64,000 bases of DNA. Source: a virus. Shown here piece by piece: positions 24,852 through 34,398 of the stretch; within the stretch, counting starts at the first letter, position 1; every line of letters begins with the position of its first letter. The notes beneath the pieces were generated by a model. That model saw nothing but the letters and a program-made list of their open reading frames with translations, did not search any database and was not told the origin of the DNA. The position numbers were made by a program, and so were the translations under genes. Location of the stretch: positions 1 to 64,000 of IMG/VR virus record IMGVR_UViG_3300047319_001872; one strand, given 5' to 3'.

Positions 24852-25652
24852 TCACCACTGCAAGAAGGCGGGCTTCTTCGCCCCTTCGGTTTCGGTCGTG
24901 TCCCAACCCATGGCAGAAAATAATTCCTGCCCCGTCAAGATAGCTGATTCCTGAGCTACCCCGTACATCGAGTTGCGTTTGATGCCGCGCTCGATCTGAC
25001 CCCGGCTAAACAGATGGTCGAAGTCATGCGTGTTGCGATCGCTCGCCCCCACATGCGCTCCTTCCAGGGCCGGTGCCTTGAACTTCTCAGCGGCCGCCAG
25101 TCCGGGTTCCAACACTTGGTCCCAGGTGACGATCGTGCGCAAGATGCGCTTGCAGGTGCCGCGTTCCATGAAGTCATCGGTGAACGCCCGGATCGAGAAG
25201 CAGACGTTCTCGTTCGGATTGTCCAGACTCCGCCGCAGCTGCTCGCCATGGGGACCCGACGGATAGACGCGCGAGATGATGGCGATCACGGGGTTACCGT
25301 GGTCATCCTTCACCCGATCGAAATCCAGGTAGATCTCCTTGTGGTGGCAGCACACGTTGTCTTCATAGATCGACATCACGCGTTGTGCAAACTGCTCTTC
25401 ACTCATGCCAGGCAGTGGCTTGGGATGACCCAGCTCACCACGCAGCACGCCGCGCTTCACGCGTCGCATGAAGGTGCTCGAGCCTTCGAACAGATCACGG
25501 GCTTGATCGTACACGTAGTACTGACCAATTGAATTGAAGACGTTCAGCGCGCCGACCACCAGTTCGTAGTAGCCGTTCTCGTCTTTCTTCAACACCCCGC
25601 TCTTGTTCGATGCCGCGAGTGCCGTACACGCGAATCGAATTTGATTGCCCAT
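24852..25652 (-). CDS. Prohead maturation protease, 266 aa
   Basis: Cuts head proteins during capsid maturation. Starts MGNQIRFACTALAASNKSG at 25652 with a GAGAA box; the longer frame is antisense noise. The T4 gp21-like (S80) signature is visible: RGVLRGELGHP with the catalytic histidine at about H76, and NVCFSIRAFTDD with the catalytic serine at about S153, with strands between them. The spacing fits the gp21 family, where His and Ser are about 55-80 residues apart. The remaining 90 residues hold an Arg/Asn-rich C-terminus (GQIERGIKRNSMYG). In phiKZ the protease is gp175 and stands beside the RNA polymerase genes 178 and 180, the same order as here. Confidence 0.75.
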   Translation of the reverse strand: MGNQIRFACTALAASNKSGVLKKDENGYYELVVGALNVFNSIGQYYVYDQARDLFEGSSTFMRRVKRGVLRGELGHPKPLPGMSEEQFAQRVMSIYEDNVCCHHKEIYLDFDRVKDDHGNPVIAIISRVYPSGPHGEQLRRSLDNPNENVCFSIRAFTDDFMERGTCKRILRTIVTWDQVLEPGLAAAEKFKAPALEGAHVGASDRNTHDFDHLFSRGQIERGIKRNSMYGVAQESAILTGQELFSAMGWDTTETEGAKKPAFLQW

Positions 25653-25672
25653 TGTGTTCTCGACTTGTTGAC

Positions 25673-26398
25673 TTATGCTCGCAAGAGAGACTCGATGCGC
25701 TCCACGCGATCCGCCGGATTCACGAGAGCAGACACCAGAGCATCTCCAAAGTACGACCCGGCGAGCTTGTTGGTCGTATTGGTCGCTGCGTACTGCACGG
25801 AGCGCAGCGGAATGAACGCAGGCTTCACGACCATGAGCTGGGAGAGGTCTTCGATCGTGGTCCGGTAGTACTGGTTGCGATCCTTCTCCGAGCGCGAGAT
25901 CATCGAAATGATCAGCTCCGTGACTTCCTGGTTGGCCCCGATATTGGCTCCGGCGTGATACAGCGCCGTGTCGAAGATTTTCCCGAGCTCCAGATAGCCC
26001 AAGTACCAAGGTACCCGGCCCTTCGAAATGATCTCGTCGTAGATTTTGTACACCAACACGTCGGTCTTCACCAGATCCGTGCTTGTGACCACGACGCTAC
26101 CCGCATCGAAGCTGAACTCGTAATACTCATCCCCGTCGATTTGCATCTTCAGGGTCGCCGTCGGTTCGATGGGCAACATGGCGTTCACCATGGAGACGCC
26201 ATAGTACACATCTTCTACGACAATCGCATAGACGCCCACAATGTAGGTTTCAATGCCGATCTGAGCGAGGCCCCGTTCTGCGAAGCGCACCGGAATATAG
26301 ATCTTCACCGGCTTCTTGCACACGAGGCTCCCGTTTGGAAGTTCTTCGAGGTAAGCCTGGACCCGTTTGGGATCGCGAATGAGTTTACTCACGTCCAT
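25673..26398 (-). CDS. Conserved phiKZ-like protein, 241 aa
   Basis: Starts MDVSKLIRDPKRVQAYLEEL with a GGGGTAAG box. Residues 30-120 form a beta-rich domain (KKPVKIYIPVRFAERGLAQI; TYIVGVYAIVVEDVYYGVS) and the rest is helical. No catalytic motif. It lies 20 bases upstream of the protease gene and 15 downstream of the 484-aa gene, so it is probably a phiKZ gp176-equivalent virion protein, judged from order only. Confidence 0.7.
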   Translation of the reverse strand: MDVSKLIRDPKRVQAYLEELPNGSLVCKKPVKIYIPVRFAERGLAQIGIETYIVGVYAIVVEDVYYGVSMVNAMLPIEPTATLKMQIDGDEYYEFSFDAGSVVVTSTDLVKTDVLVYKIYDEIISKGRVPWYLGYLELGKIFDTALYHAGANIGANQEVTELIISMISRSEKDRNQYYRTTIEDLSQLMVVKPAFIPLRSVQYAATNTTNKLAGSYFGDALVSALVNPADRVERIESLLRA

Positions 26399-26413
26399 GA
26401 CTTACCCCCGCGC

Positions 26414-27868
26414 TTAGATGGATTGCTTGAAACCCGCGTCGACCACTTGCAGCTGCGAGCCGACCCACCAGGCGACGTATTCGATCACCGAGATAGCGGC
26501 CGCTTCACGTACTTCGAGCGACGGGTTCTTCTTCTTGATGCGATCGATCCCAGCGAGGATACGCTCGGCTTCGGTCTTCGAGAAACGCGCGCGGCACACG
26601 AGCTTCAGGCCCAGCGTGTACAGGCATTCCAGATCCGACTCGACCACTTCGTCAAGCAGCTCATCGAACTTGGCCGTGGTGGCCGCGACGTCGAGGTTCG
26701 CGAGATCCTCATCGGCGAGCTCACGCAGCTGACGACGAAACACCGTCGAGAGCGCTTCCTTGGTGCGGGCGAACTTGCGGTTCGCTTCGACCGTGGCGGT
26801 CAAGGCTGCGTGGTTGTCCCACGCGCGCTTCAGCGTCCCGGCGTTCGCTTCGATGTCCTCGAGCATCACGTACGGGTTCGATTGCAGCAGATTGCCGAAG
26901 AGCACTTCGTTCTCGCCACCGTTCTCGATGTACTGCTTGTAGAGCTGCGGGTTGACGACGATCTCGTTGCTGCTCAGGCTGATCACCAGCGCGCCTGCCG
27001 ATTCGGCTTGCTCGTAAGCATTCAGTTCCCGGCACAGGAAGGCCGCGGCTTGATCGCGGAAGTCCGCCATCAGCGTTTCGTACTGCTGCAGGCTCATCGT
27101 GATCCCGTCGAGCGGGTTGTCGATCAGCTTGCGCGCCAGCAAGAAGATGATGAGTGCGTTGTCCACGCCACAGTCGGGCGAATTGAGCAGATCGACGAAG
27201 CGATGCACGCGTGCGTCGTTGATGTCGGCTTGACGTTGCTGGAAGGCTTTCGCCCACACGTCGATCAGGCAACCGTCACCCAGGGTGGCGGCAAACTGTT
27301 CGATGTCGGCATCAAGCGAAGCCGAACCGGTCTTCATCAGTTCGACGATTTCCGCGCCGGTTTGATCCGGCAGGTTGAAGTTCAGCGCCGGGGAATCCAG
27401 CGGCGTTTCTTCGAACTTGCGCACCATCGCATCGAATGCAGCATTCGTGAGCGGTGCGGGCAATTCGTCGATCCGCACTTCCATGCCGAGCAACTGGCTC
27501 GGGGTGTGCTGCGACAGAATGTCGGTCACGCGCGTGACCAGATCGTCGACGGCCGGAGCCACCACTTCCTTGGCGAACTTCACGTGCGACTGCACCGCCG
27601 GAATACAGACTTCGGCGATCTGGTCGAAGATGTTATCGTGATCCGAATCCCCAAAGACCGGATCTTTGATCGCCGCCGACGCCGCGAGTTGTTGCAGGTC
27701 GACCTTGATCGTTACGCCATCGTGCGAGGACGTGACGGTTTCGGGACTGCGGGTGCGGTTCACCAGCATTTCCAGCGGGGTGTCCGCACGCGGCAGCACC
27801 AGCAGCTTGCGCTGGTCGAAGCGCTCGGCCAACGGCAGCGCGCTCTCGAGGGCTTGAAGGCTCAGCAT
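26414..27868 (-). CDS. Conserved phiKZ-like protein, 484 aa
   Basis: Starts MLSLQALESALPLAERFDQR with a GGGAG box. Mostly helical, acidic and Leu-rich, with a middle segment (QYIENGGENEVLFGNLLQSN) preceding a coiled-coil-like stretch (AWDNHAALTATVEANRKFAR). No catalytic motif. Between the 241-aa gene and the 65-aa gene of the RNA polymerase block; the equivalent place in phiKZ is gp177. A virion role is likely but not shown by sequence. Confidence 0.7.
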   Translation of the reverse strand: MLSLQALESALPLAERFDQRKLLVLPRADTPLEMLVNRTRSPETVTSSHDGVTIKVDLQQLAASAAIKDPVFGDSDHDNIFDQIAEVCIPAVQSHVKFAKEVVAPAVDDLVTRVTDILSQHTPSQLLGMEVRIDELPAPLTNAAFDAMVRKFEETPLDSPALNFNLPDQTGAEIVELMKTGSASLDADIEQFAATLGDGCLIDVWAKAFQQRQADINDARVHRFVDLLNSPDCGVDNALIIFLLARKLIDNPLDGITMSLQQYETLMADFRDQAAAFLCRELNAYEQAESAGALVISLSSNEIVVNPQLYKQYIENGGENEVLFGNLLQSNPYVMLEDIEANAGTLKRAWDNHAALTATVEANRKFARTKEALSTVFRRQLRELADEDLANLDVAATTAKFDELLDEVVESDLECLYTLGLKLVCRARFSKTEAERILAGIDRIKKKNPSLEVREAAAISVIEYVAWWVGSQLQVVDAGFKQSI

Positions 27869-27869
27869 G

Positions 27870-28067
27870 TTAGTCGGCTCCCAGAACTTTGCCCGCGCTC
27901 TCTTGGAACTTGAGCTGAGCCAGATTGAAAATCGTGCCGCGCGTGAGGGGCGACCCGTCGATGGTGTCCGCTACGTCGTTACCGACGACTCCCTGGACGA
28001 TAGCCGCAACCAACTCAGCGGCATTGCCGAGTGTCGCGACGGTCCGATGCGAATCTTGCAATTGCAT
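27870..28067 (-). CDS. Hypothetical protein, 65 aa
   Basis: Starts MQLQDSHRTVATLGNAAELV with an AGGAAAAG box and ends one base before the start of the 484-aa gene, so the two are coupled. A small Ala/Val/Gly-rich protein with hydrophobic core residues but no membrane span. Function unknown; its tight spacing suggests it works with its neighbour. Confidence 0.65.
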   Translation of the reverse strand: MQLQDSHRTVATLGNAAELVAAIVQGVVGNDVADTIDGSPLTRGTIFNLAQLKFQESAGKVLGAD

Positions 28068-28128
28068 AGCTTTTCCTGTCTAGTAGACGTAAACGTTGAA
28101 AGGACGTGAAAAAAGGCCGAGTAGGTCA

Positions 28129-28146
28129 CCCTCACCGCAATGAGGG
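28129..28146. terminator. Weak hairpin after the RNA polymerase genes
   Basis: Stem CCCTCA/TGAGGG with a 6-base loop. Leftward it is followed after about 15 bases by TTTTTT. It lies between the beta gene stop (28160) and the 65-aa gene. Confidence 0.35.
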
Positions 28147-28159
28147 CAACCACACTCAG

Positions 28160-31100
28160 TTAGCTCTTGTAGGCAGCGACTGCTCGTTTAGCAATCACGT
28201 CCAGCAGGGTGGTAGTAGTGCCGATAATCGCAGGGCTATTCACAATACGATCGTAGACACTCTTGTAACCGAATACGCAGTCGATGACTGTGCCCGACTC
28301 CGTCTTCAGTTCGTTCTCCATCACCTTACCGAACACCGTCTTCATCTGGTTGGCAAACACACCCTTGTCGCCGACCCCTGCGCTCACATCAGCCGTGATG
28401 TAGATCTGAATCGCCACCGTATCCAACGCCAGTGGTTCTCCGTCGACCCGGAAGCCCTCATCGGTACTTCCCGTGAAGCCCTTTCGTCCAGCGGACTTAT
28501 GGCGCTTCGCCATCTCACGATCCGACATGTTCGTCAGTTGCCGCAGCGACTCCGACATGTCCTCTTTGTCCCCATGATAGAAGACTTCAATGCGCTCGAC
28601 CACGCCCTTGGTCTTGGAGAGCGGCACCTGAGCAGACAGATTGCGCAAGGTGTCCAGCGACTCCTCATCAAAGAGGTGATTGTTCGCGGTGACCGCGTCC
28701 TCGATTATGCATAAGATGTCCTCGCTGCCCACGCGCTGGCCGGTTTTCACCAACCGATGCACGGCTTGATCGAAGTTCACCACGATCTTACGCACCTTGG
28801 TGGTCTTCGTGGTCAAGAGACCCGACACCCGTTTGCTAATCGCCGAGGAGTCTTCCAGGGTATCGGTCGACTCCAACAGAACCGTTTTGACAATCGTCCC
28901 GGCCTTCCACACCACCTGATTCGGATTCAACGTATCACGCTCGAAGAAGCCGGTGTTGTGACACAAGAGGTCGCCTGCCTTAAACGTCTGTCCTTCCTGC
29001 ACGTCTGCCACCACTTCATGCGCGACAGTCAGACCGGCTGCGTTGCCATAACGCCGCCCCAGCTCGATGCCCTTGCGCGTGCCATCCGCATACTCGATCA
29101 CCATGCCGGTGTCCGAGACACTGATTACCTTGCCGTCCTTCTTGGCCGTGTAAGCGTAGAGGTCCGAGGTCCGGTGAGCCAGCACCTGTTCATACCCGGT
29201 GCGCACCGATGCTTGTGTGTAACCCGCGCAGGCAATCCCGTGAGAGTGTTGAATCCCCACGAAGTTCACCCGCTTCGCATCGTCGCGATCCGAGCCGGGC
29301 GACAAGAGAGCTGCCGTTGAGAGCAGTGCCGTCGCCCCTGTCACCCCGATCTCGTACGGATTAGACGTCCCGCGCAGCGAATTAAACTGCGGGTCCGCGG
29401 ACAGGTAGGTGTTGATGGCCACGTCCGAGCTGTCCTTCGTCGACTCGGAGATGGTCCCCATGTCGTTGCGATGGTACTGACGCGTGCGTTTAGTCATCGA
29501 GCGACTGCCTCGACCGCCGGTGCCCGAGAAGGTCACCGCTTCGACGTCCTTCAGGTTTTCCACCGGGTTGATGTCCGACACCTGGTTCTTCGCCGGGTCG
29601 GTCTGAATGGCCGTCCAGACTGCGTACGGGTTCAGATCGATCGGATGCTTGTTCTTGCCCGGACGCCCGTTATGAATCCGGATCGCCCGAATCAGTTCCG
29701 CATACACGGCACCCGCCATACGCTCGTAGCCCTTGATCCGCATGTACTTCGGATCGAGCTCATCCGGGTGAGTATCCGAGAGCAGCATCTCCACCGCGCG
29801 CACCAGCAGACCCTGGAAGGTCAGCGGCTCTTTCATGCCCTGCAAGATTTCCCGTGTGATCGGATCGATAAACATCTGGTACATCAAATCGATCTCACGC
29901 AGGTACCGCTCCGAACGCCCGTTGCCTTCGAGGATGTTCAGATAGACGCCGCGCCGATCAAACTCGAACACGCTGTAGTTACGGATCTGACGGTGGAACT
30001 CGTTAAAGCCCCCGAGGATCATCGCCGCAAAGGTGTTATCGCGCGGGAAGATCAACGTCTCGTCCGAGAATGCAATCGCGTACTCGTTATCTTGCAGGTT
30101 CAGGCGCTGACCGGCATTCACTCGACGCGCTGTGACTTTCAGCGCCCGCATGAGCTTTTCCAAGCCCAGTTGGTAGCCCAGCACCACGGCCAACGGAATC
30201 GTGCGACCCAGCACCTTCAGTTCAGCAAACTCGACCGGCGCCTTCTTCGACTCCAGATCAAGCAACTCTTCCAAAGGCGGGACTGCATCCCCCGTGACAA
30301 GACTGACACCGTCTTTAAGCGTCGCAAGGAAGAAGTCCCCCTCACGATCCATGACGATGTAGTCACCCCCTTCGGCCTGACCACACACCAAACGACCGTC
30401 CACTTCGAGCGCCTTGACCACGTCCGGCCCGTAGAGCTTGTCGCGCTTCGAGTGATCAAAGAGGAAGTTGAGCTTCTTCGGGAAGTGCGCCGAATCGACC
30501 GTGAATCCGCGGAAACCCATCGCCATCGAAGAATACAGACGCGGCGCTTCAAAGAGGTTGTCGAACACGTCACCCGGATGCAGATTCACCACCGTGGTGT
30601 TTTCGTTATCCAACCCCATGGCCATGATCGCATTACGCAGCCATTGCGCGCGATCATTCACGCGCTTCTCGCTGCGCGAGACAAACACCTTACCGTAGTA
30701 GGAGGTCAGTGCCACGCGGTCCGGGGCGATCTTACGGATCGGCATGTCACCCTTTTGCTTGCGGATGCGATAGCGCGTGCCGTTGGCCATGTAGGTGCCG
30801 TCGTCTTGCAACAGCGGCAGCTTAAAGTGCAGCGTCGAAGCCGTACCCTGGACCGGCACAATCCGTACGTGGTACATCACGTACGAACCCATCACGTCAT
30901 CCACCTCTTCACGCTCGTAGGACGTCACGCAGATGCCAGCATTTTGCAAGGCCAGCACCATACCTGCCACGTCCTTTTCCAACAGCGTCTCGATGTAGCG
31001 CTGATCGAATTCGAGCAACGACGATTTCAACATCGTCTTATCCAGCACCGTCGGAATGTCCTTGATGGCAGGGGACTTATCCATCTTGGTTTCGTGCGGC

Positions 31101-32698
31101 TGGACTTGCGAGAAGTCGTGCAGATTCCCTTCACCCTTGGGAGCGGGCAGGTTCTTGGGGGATTGGGCCAGTTGCGTGAAGCGGCGATACTCGGCTGCAC
31201 TCACCATGCCATCGTCCGCCAGGCGATTGAGCAAGGCAATCACACCGTCTTCCGGTTGCGGCACGTCGTTCAGCTCGACCACTTCCGCCGGGTGCGGAAT
31301 CTCACCCGAGCCCACTGCGACCGCTTGACGACTGAACTTATCGAGCTCTTGCAGATCCTTTTCAATCTGCGCGTCCTCAGTCGGGTCAAAGACAAAGTCC
31401 TCGGCCTTCTCCGTGGGGGTGAATTCATCGGTCGGCGTGGTCTTGACCGTGGTGGTCTTGACCGCGGTCGGCTTCAGAATCGCTTCGCCCGTAATCGGAT
31501 CGACCTTGGGCAGACTCCCCGTTTGCTTAAAGGTCGGCAAGAGACTCTCGTCTTCCTCGTCGCCCTTACCCGCATCGAACTGCTCATCGGGATCGTAGTG
31601 TTGCGCTTCCGGTACTCCATCAGCACTCGCATCTTGCGCGTCCGCTGCCTGGATCGACTCTTCGTCTTGGGCGGCGTCTTCGGCTTCCGGACCCACGTCG
31701 GTGCGTACTTGAAAGAGCGACATCGACATACGCAGCAAGCGACGCTGCATCTGCACTGGTGAGAGCCCCTTCTGATTCGCTTGCGGATTCGCCGCGAGCT
31801 CTTCCTCAGTGGCCACGCGCCAACGATTGATCACACCCAGGTTCACCACGAACCAGCGACCCGATTCCGTGAAGATCAGATTCACGCGATCCAGATGCTC
31901 ATCATTGACGTTGGCAATCAGCGAGCTATGACGCGCATCACCTGCCCACTTCCACAGCTCGAGCAGCATCAATGCTTCGGGCGTATGGAACACCTTGAGC
32001 GTGCGCTGGTTCATTGCTTCCAGCGCCATGCTATCGACGTAATGGGGCGAGGCTTGGACCAGGTCCAGATACTCCTGATCGACCGACTCGAGCGCCAGCT
32101 TGATGCCTTCGGTGGCGACGCTCAGCACGTCCCCCTCAATCAACGACTCCGAAGCAATGCGCAGATCCGTCAAACCGGGCAGAATCTTGGGCAGCCGGAT
32201 TTCGATGAACTGATGGCGGGTCGAGTCTTTGGCCAGATCACCAATACGCTTCCAGACGGTCGCCGCAATATTGTACCAGCGGTTGTACTCCGCGAACATT
32301 GAGCGCTGATAACGGTAGAGCCCTGCCAGGAAGCCGTAGTTCATCACGAACGGGACATTCACATCCCGCAGCGCGGCGCTCAGGTTGATCTGACGACGAA
32401 AGCGCCGATGATGCTGATGGTACTTGCGAATCTCCGTTTCCACCGGCACCGCGACGCGTCGCGGCATGCCCTTATCCGAGAGCAACTCGATCTGGTGCAT
32501 GATCGGGATGGGACGCGCCACATGCCGGAAGAGGAATTCATCCGAGCGCGGCCCGATGTCCACCGCGCTTTCACTCACGTAGTGAAAGATCGACTCGCGC
32601 GGCAACTCCAGCAAATCGAGCTTGGGCATGGGCGGGTTCGTCAACTGCGAAGCCGTGCGCACCCCAAAGCGTCGAAAAAAGTTGTTGTAGAAAATCAT
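28160..32698 (-). CDS. Phage RNA polymerase beta subunit, N-terminal and central part (to region H), 1512 aa
   Basis: DNA-directed RNA polymerase subunit of the phiKZ multisubunit kind. Residues 1-330 are phage-specific and helical; 330-530 is an acidic linker. Beta motifs follow: DDGTYMANGTRYRIRKQKGD, like the bacterial N-terminal lobe, then RGSRSMTKRTRQYHRNDMG, like region D, and finally VGDKGVFANQM (about residues 1442-1452), like the region H lysine element GDKMAGRHGNKG. The protein stops about 60 residues after that, so bacterial region I (the clamp-contact C-terminus) is missing. The gene at 49279 seems to supply it. Its ATG overlaps the stop of the beta-prime gene (ATGA). From its synteny with the protease and giant tail gene this is probably the virion polymerase, phiKZ gp178-like. 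Confidence 0.85.
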   Translation of the reverse strand: MIFYNNFFRRFGVRTASQLTNPPMPKLDLLELPRESIFHYVSESAVDIGPRSDEFLFRHVARPIPIMHQIELLSDKGMPRRVAVPVETEIRKYHQHHRRFRRQINLSAALRDVNVPFVMNYGFLAGLYRYQRSMFAEYNRWYNIAATVWKRIGDLAKDSTRHQFIEIRLPKILPGLTDLRIASESLIEGDVLSVATEGIKLALESVDQEYLDLVQASPHYVDSMALEAMNQRTLKVFHTPEALMLLELWKWAGDARHSSLIANVNDEHLDRVNLIFTESGRWFVVNLGVINRWRVATEEELAANPQANQKGLSPVQMQRRLLRMSMSLFQVRTDVGPEAEDAAQDEESIQAADAQDASADGVPEAQHYDPDEQFDAGKGDEEDESLLPTFKQTGSLPKVDPITGEAILKPTAVKTTTVKTTPTDEFTPTEKAEDFVFDPTEDAQIEKDLQELDKFSRQAVAVGSGEIPHPAEVVELNDVPQPEDGVIALLNRLADDGMVSAAEYRRFTQLAQSPKNLPAPKGEGNLHDFSQVQPHETKMDKSPAIKDIPTVLDKTMLKSSLLEFDQRYIETLLEKDVAGMVLALQNAGICVTSYEREEVDDVMGSYVMYHVRIVPVQGTASTLHFKLPLLQDDGTYMANGTRYRIRKQKGDMPIRKIAPDRVALTSYYGKVFVSRSEKRVNDRAQWLRNAIMAMGLDNENTTVVNLHPGDVFDNLFEAPRLYSSMAMGFRGFTVDSAHFPKKLNFLFDHSKRDKLYGPDVVKALEVDGRLVCGQAEGGDYIVMDREGDFFLATLKDGVSLVTGDAVPPLEELLDLESKKAPVEFAELKVLGRTIPLAVVLGYQLGLEKLMRALKVTARRVNAGQRLNLQDNEYAIAFSDETLIFPRDNTFAAMILGGFNEFHRQIRNYSVFEFDRRGVYLNILEGNGRSERYLREIDLMYQMFIDPITREILQGMKEPLTFQGLLVRAVEMLLSDTHPDELDPKYMRIKGYERMAGAVYAELIRAIRIHNGRPGKNKHPIDLNPYAVWTAIQTDPAKNQVSDINPVENLKDVEAVTFSGTGGRGSRSMTKRTRQYHRNDMGTISESTKDSSDVAINTYLSADPQFNSLRGTSNPYEIGVTGATALLSTAALLSPGSDRDDAKRVNFVGIQHSHGIACAGYTQASVRTGYEQVLAHRTSDLYAYTAKKDGKVISVSDTGMVIEYADGTRKGIELGRRYGNAAGLTVAHEVVADVQEGQTFKAGDLLCHNTGFFERDTLNPNQVVWKAGTIVKTVLLESTDTLEDSSAISKRVSGLLTTKTTKVRKIVVNFDQAVHRLVKTGQRVGSEDILCIIEDAVTANNHLFDEESLDTLRNLSAQVPLSKTKGVVERIEVFYHGDKEDMSESLRQLTNMSDREMAKRHKSAGRKGFTGSTDEGFRVDGEPLALDTVAIQIYITADVSAGVGDKGVFANQMKTVFGKVMENELKTESGTVIDCVFGYKSVYDRIVNSPAIIGTTTTLLDVIAKRAVAAYKS

Positions 32699-34323
32699 GA
32701 ATCGTAACCTGTCAGATTGTGGAACACCAAGGACACGGTCGAGACCTCGATACTGGACATGAAGGAGCCGTCGGTACCCACGTAGGCGCGCTTCTTACTC
32801 AGGTGTGCCTTGACTTCCGCGATGGATTCGTCCGAATACGTGACGTTACCCGAAGCAGTATCGCCGTCAAAGTCAGCGCCCAGTTTGCCGAGCTTGGCCG
32901 AGTGCGGCACCAGCGAGTTGATAAAGGCCCCGCCTGCAATCGGGAACTGATACGCCACGGGCGCATCCAGACGCAGATGCCATTGCTCGTCGAGCTCCTT
33001 GCGGACCTCAGCCTTAATCGTCGTCTTCACATAGGCGAGCGACGGATAGATCGAGCCTACCCCTGTCACCGGGTAGCGCGTCACAAAGAGCGGCAAGCCA
33101 TTAATCGCCTGGAAGGTCGACAGATACAGCAACTCACAGAAGGTGAGTGGCGTCACATCCTTGCGACTGCGATCAATCGGCACATCGCCGATGTCCTGGA
33201 AGATCTTGTAGGTCCCGTCCGGGCCCTTGTAAATCAGACCCAGGTAATACCCTTCAATCTCCAACGGTTTATGGCGCAGGTCTTCGTCACCAAAGGACGT
33301 GATCACCTTCTCGATGCCTTCGTTGGTCATCCAGCGATCGTAGCTTTGCGTCTTAAGCGTGACTTCAACCGGGCGCAGCGTCTTCTTGTCAATCAGCTTA
33401 ACGGGCCGACCTACTTCAAAGAACACCTTGGAGAGAAAGCCATTGCGAATGTTGTACATCGCAATCGGGCGTGCCGCTTTCAGCATCTGGTACAGGCCGA
33501 TCACGGTGTTATTAAAGCCCACCGCATCGGGTGCTCCCAGATAGGGACTGGAGGTATCCATCGCGGTAATCACGTTTCGCGTGCCGTCCTGAATCCGCCG
33601 TGACGCCCACTTACCCATCAGCAGCTTCTTCTTGCCCTGCACCATGTTTTCCAGCATGTCGTACAGCTGGTTAAAGGTGAGCTGCAAGTTGTAGCGTGCG
33701 GTGTTGATGACTTCCGGCGCGGTCTTGACCGACGCTTCGGAGATGGTGTTGGAGATCGCCAGCAGTTTGCGGTAAAAGGTGTTGATCTCATCCATCTGCA
33801 CCCGACCACCGTCAAGCTCCACGTCCCGCATCCCCGCAGGCATCACGATCACTTTGCTCGTCAGCGCCACGCTCTGGAACTTCTTCAAGAGCGACACATT
33901 CATTTCCCGTGTCACACTCTTGGTGTCACCGAATTCGATCAGCTTCCAGTATTCCAGAAAGAACGCGTAGCCGGTACGGCCGGTAATCGAATTGCTGCGC
34001 TCAAAGTCTTTGGTTTCGGGATTCCACACGGCGTACTCGGTGCCCGCCATGATCGCGGCATAGAGACGCTTGAGCTGGGCGAGTGCCCGATAGATCACCG
34101 GATGGAACACCGGGGCCTTGATGTCGACAAATGAAAAGCGCTGACTCCGGCGCTCATCCCCGACTTTGCCGAAGATGCTCACCGAGAAGAGTCCGCCTTC
34201 ATCGAAGTTGTGGGTCGCGCCATCGAAGATGTCCTGTTTCGTAACAGGCTTCACCCCCACGAGCTTTTTCTCCGTGAGTTCAAGGATACTCACGTTAAAT
34301 GGCACGTCGGATTTTTGCGGCAT
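32695..34323 (-). CDS. Phage RNA polymerase beta-prime subunit, N-terminal part with catalytic DFDGD, 542 aa
   Basis: Carries the catalytic magnesium site. Motifs in order: GLFSVSIFGK (N-terminal clamp), KKKLLMGKWASRRIQDGTRN, like the bacterial GKRVDYSGRSV element, TRYPVTGVGSIYPS, and LGADFDGDTASG with the three aspartates at about D484, D486 and D488. Bacterial beta-prime continues for several hundred more residues (trigger loop, bridge helix). This protein ends about 55 residues after the motif, so the C-terminal half must be another gene, as in phiKZ where gp180 is the N-terminal part and gp80 the C-terminal part. No candidate for it is in this window. Four-base ATGA overlap with the beta gene. 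Confidence 0.85.
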   Translation of the reverse strand: MPQKSDVPFNVSILELTEKKLVGVKPVTKQDIFDGATHNFDEGGLFSVSIFGKVGDERRSQRFSFVDIKAPVFHPVIYRALAQLKRLYAAIMAGTEYAVWNPETKDFERSNSITGRTGYAFFLEYWKLIEFGDTKSVTREMNVSLLKKFQSVALTSKVIVMPAGMRDVELDGGRVQMDEINTFYRKLLAISNTISEASVKTAPEVINTARYNLQLTFNQLYDMLENMVQGKKKLLMGKWASRRIQDGTRNVITAMDTSSPYLGAPDAVGFNNTVIGLYQMLKAARPIAMYNIRNGFLSKVFFEVGRPVKLIDKKTLRPVEVTLKTQSYDRWMTNEGIEKVITSFGDEDLRHKPLEIEGYYLGLIYKGPDGTYKIFQDIGDVPIDRSRKDVTPLTFCELLYLSTFQAINGLPLFVTRYPVTGVGSIYPSLAYVKTTIKAEVRKELDEQWHLRLDAPVAYQFPIAGGAFINSLVPHSAKLGKLGADFDGDTASGNVTYSDESIAEVKAHLSKKRAYVGTDGSFMSSIEVSTVSLVFHNLTGYDS

Positions 34324-34398
34324 ATCTTATCCTGCGGGTTTTAAGCCCAAACCTATGAGGGGCTCACGTGCAGCCCGACATCATTGGAGCCTGTGTTT

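Noticed and set aside
25610-27913. Rightward open frame of 767 codons
   Set aside because: Antisense to the protease, 241-aa and 484-aa genes; composition is typical of a shadow frame.
29471-31762. Rightward open frame of 763 codons
   Set aside because: Antisense to the RNA polymerase beta gene, with Arg/His-rich composition and no motifs.
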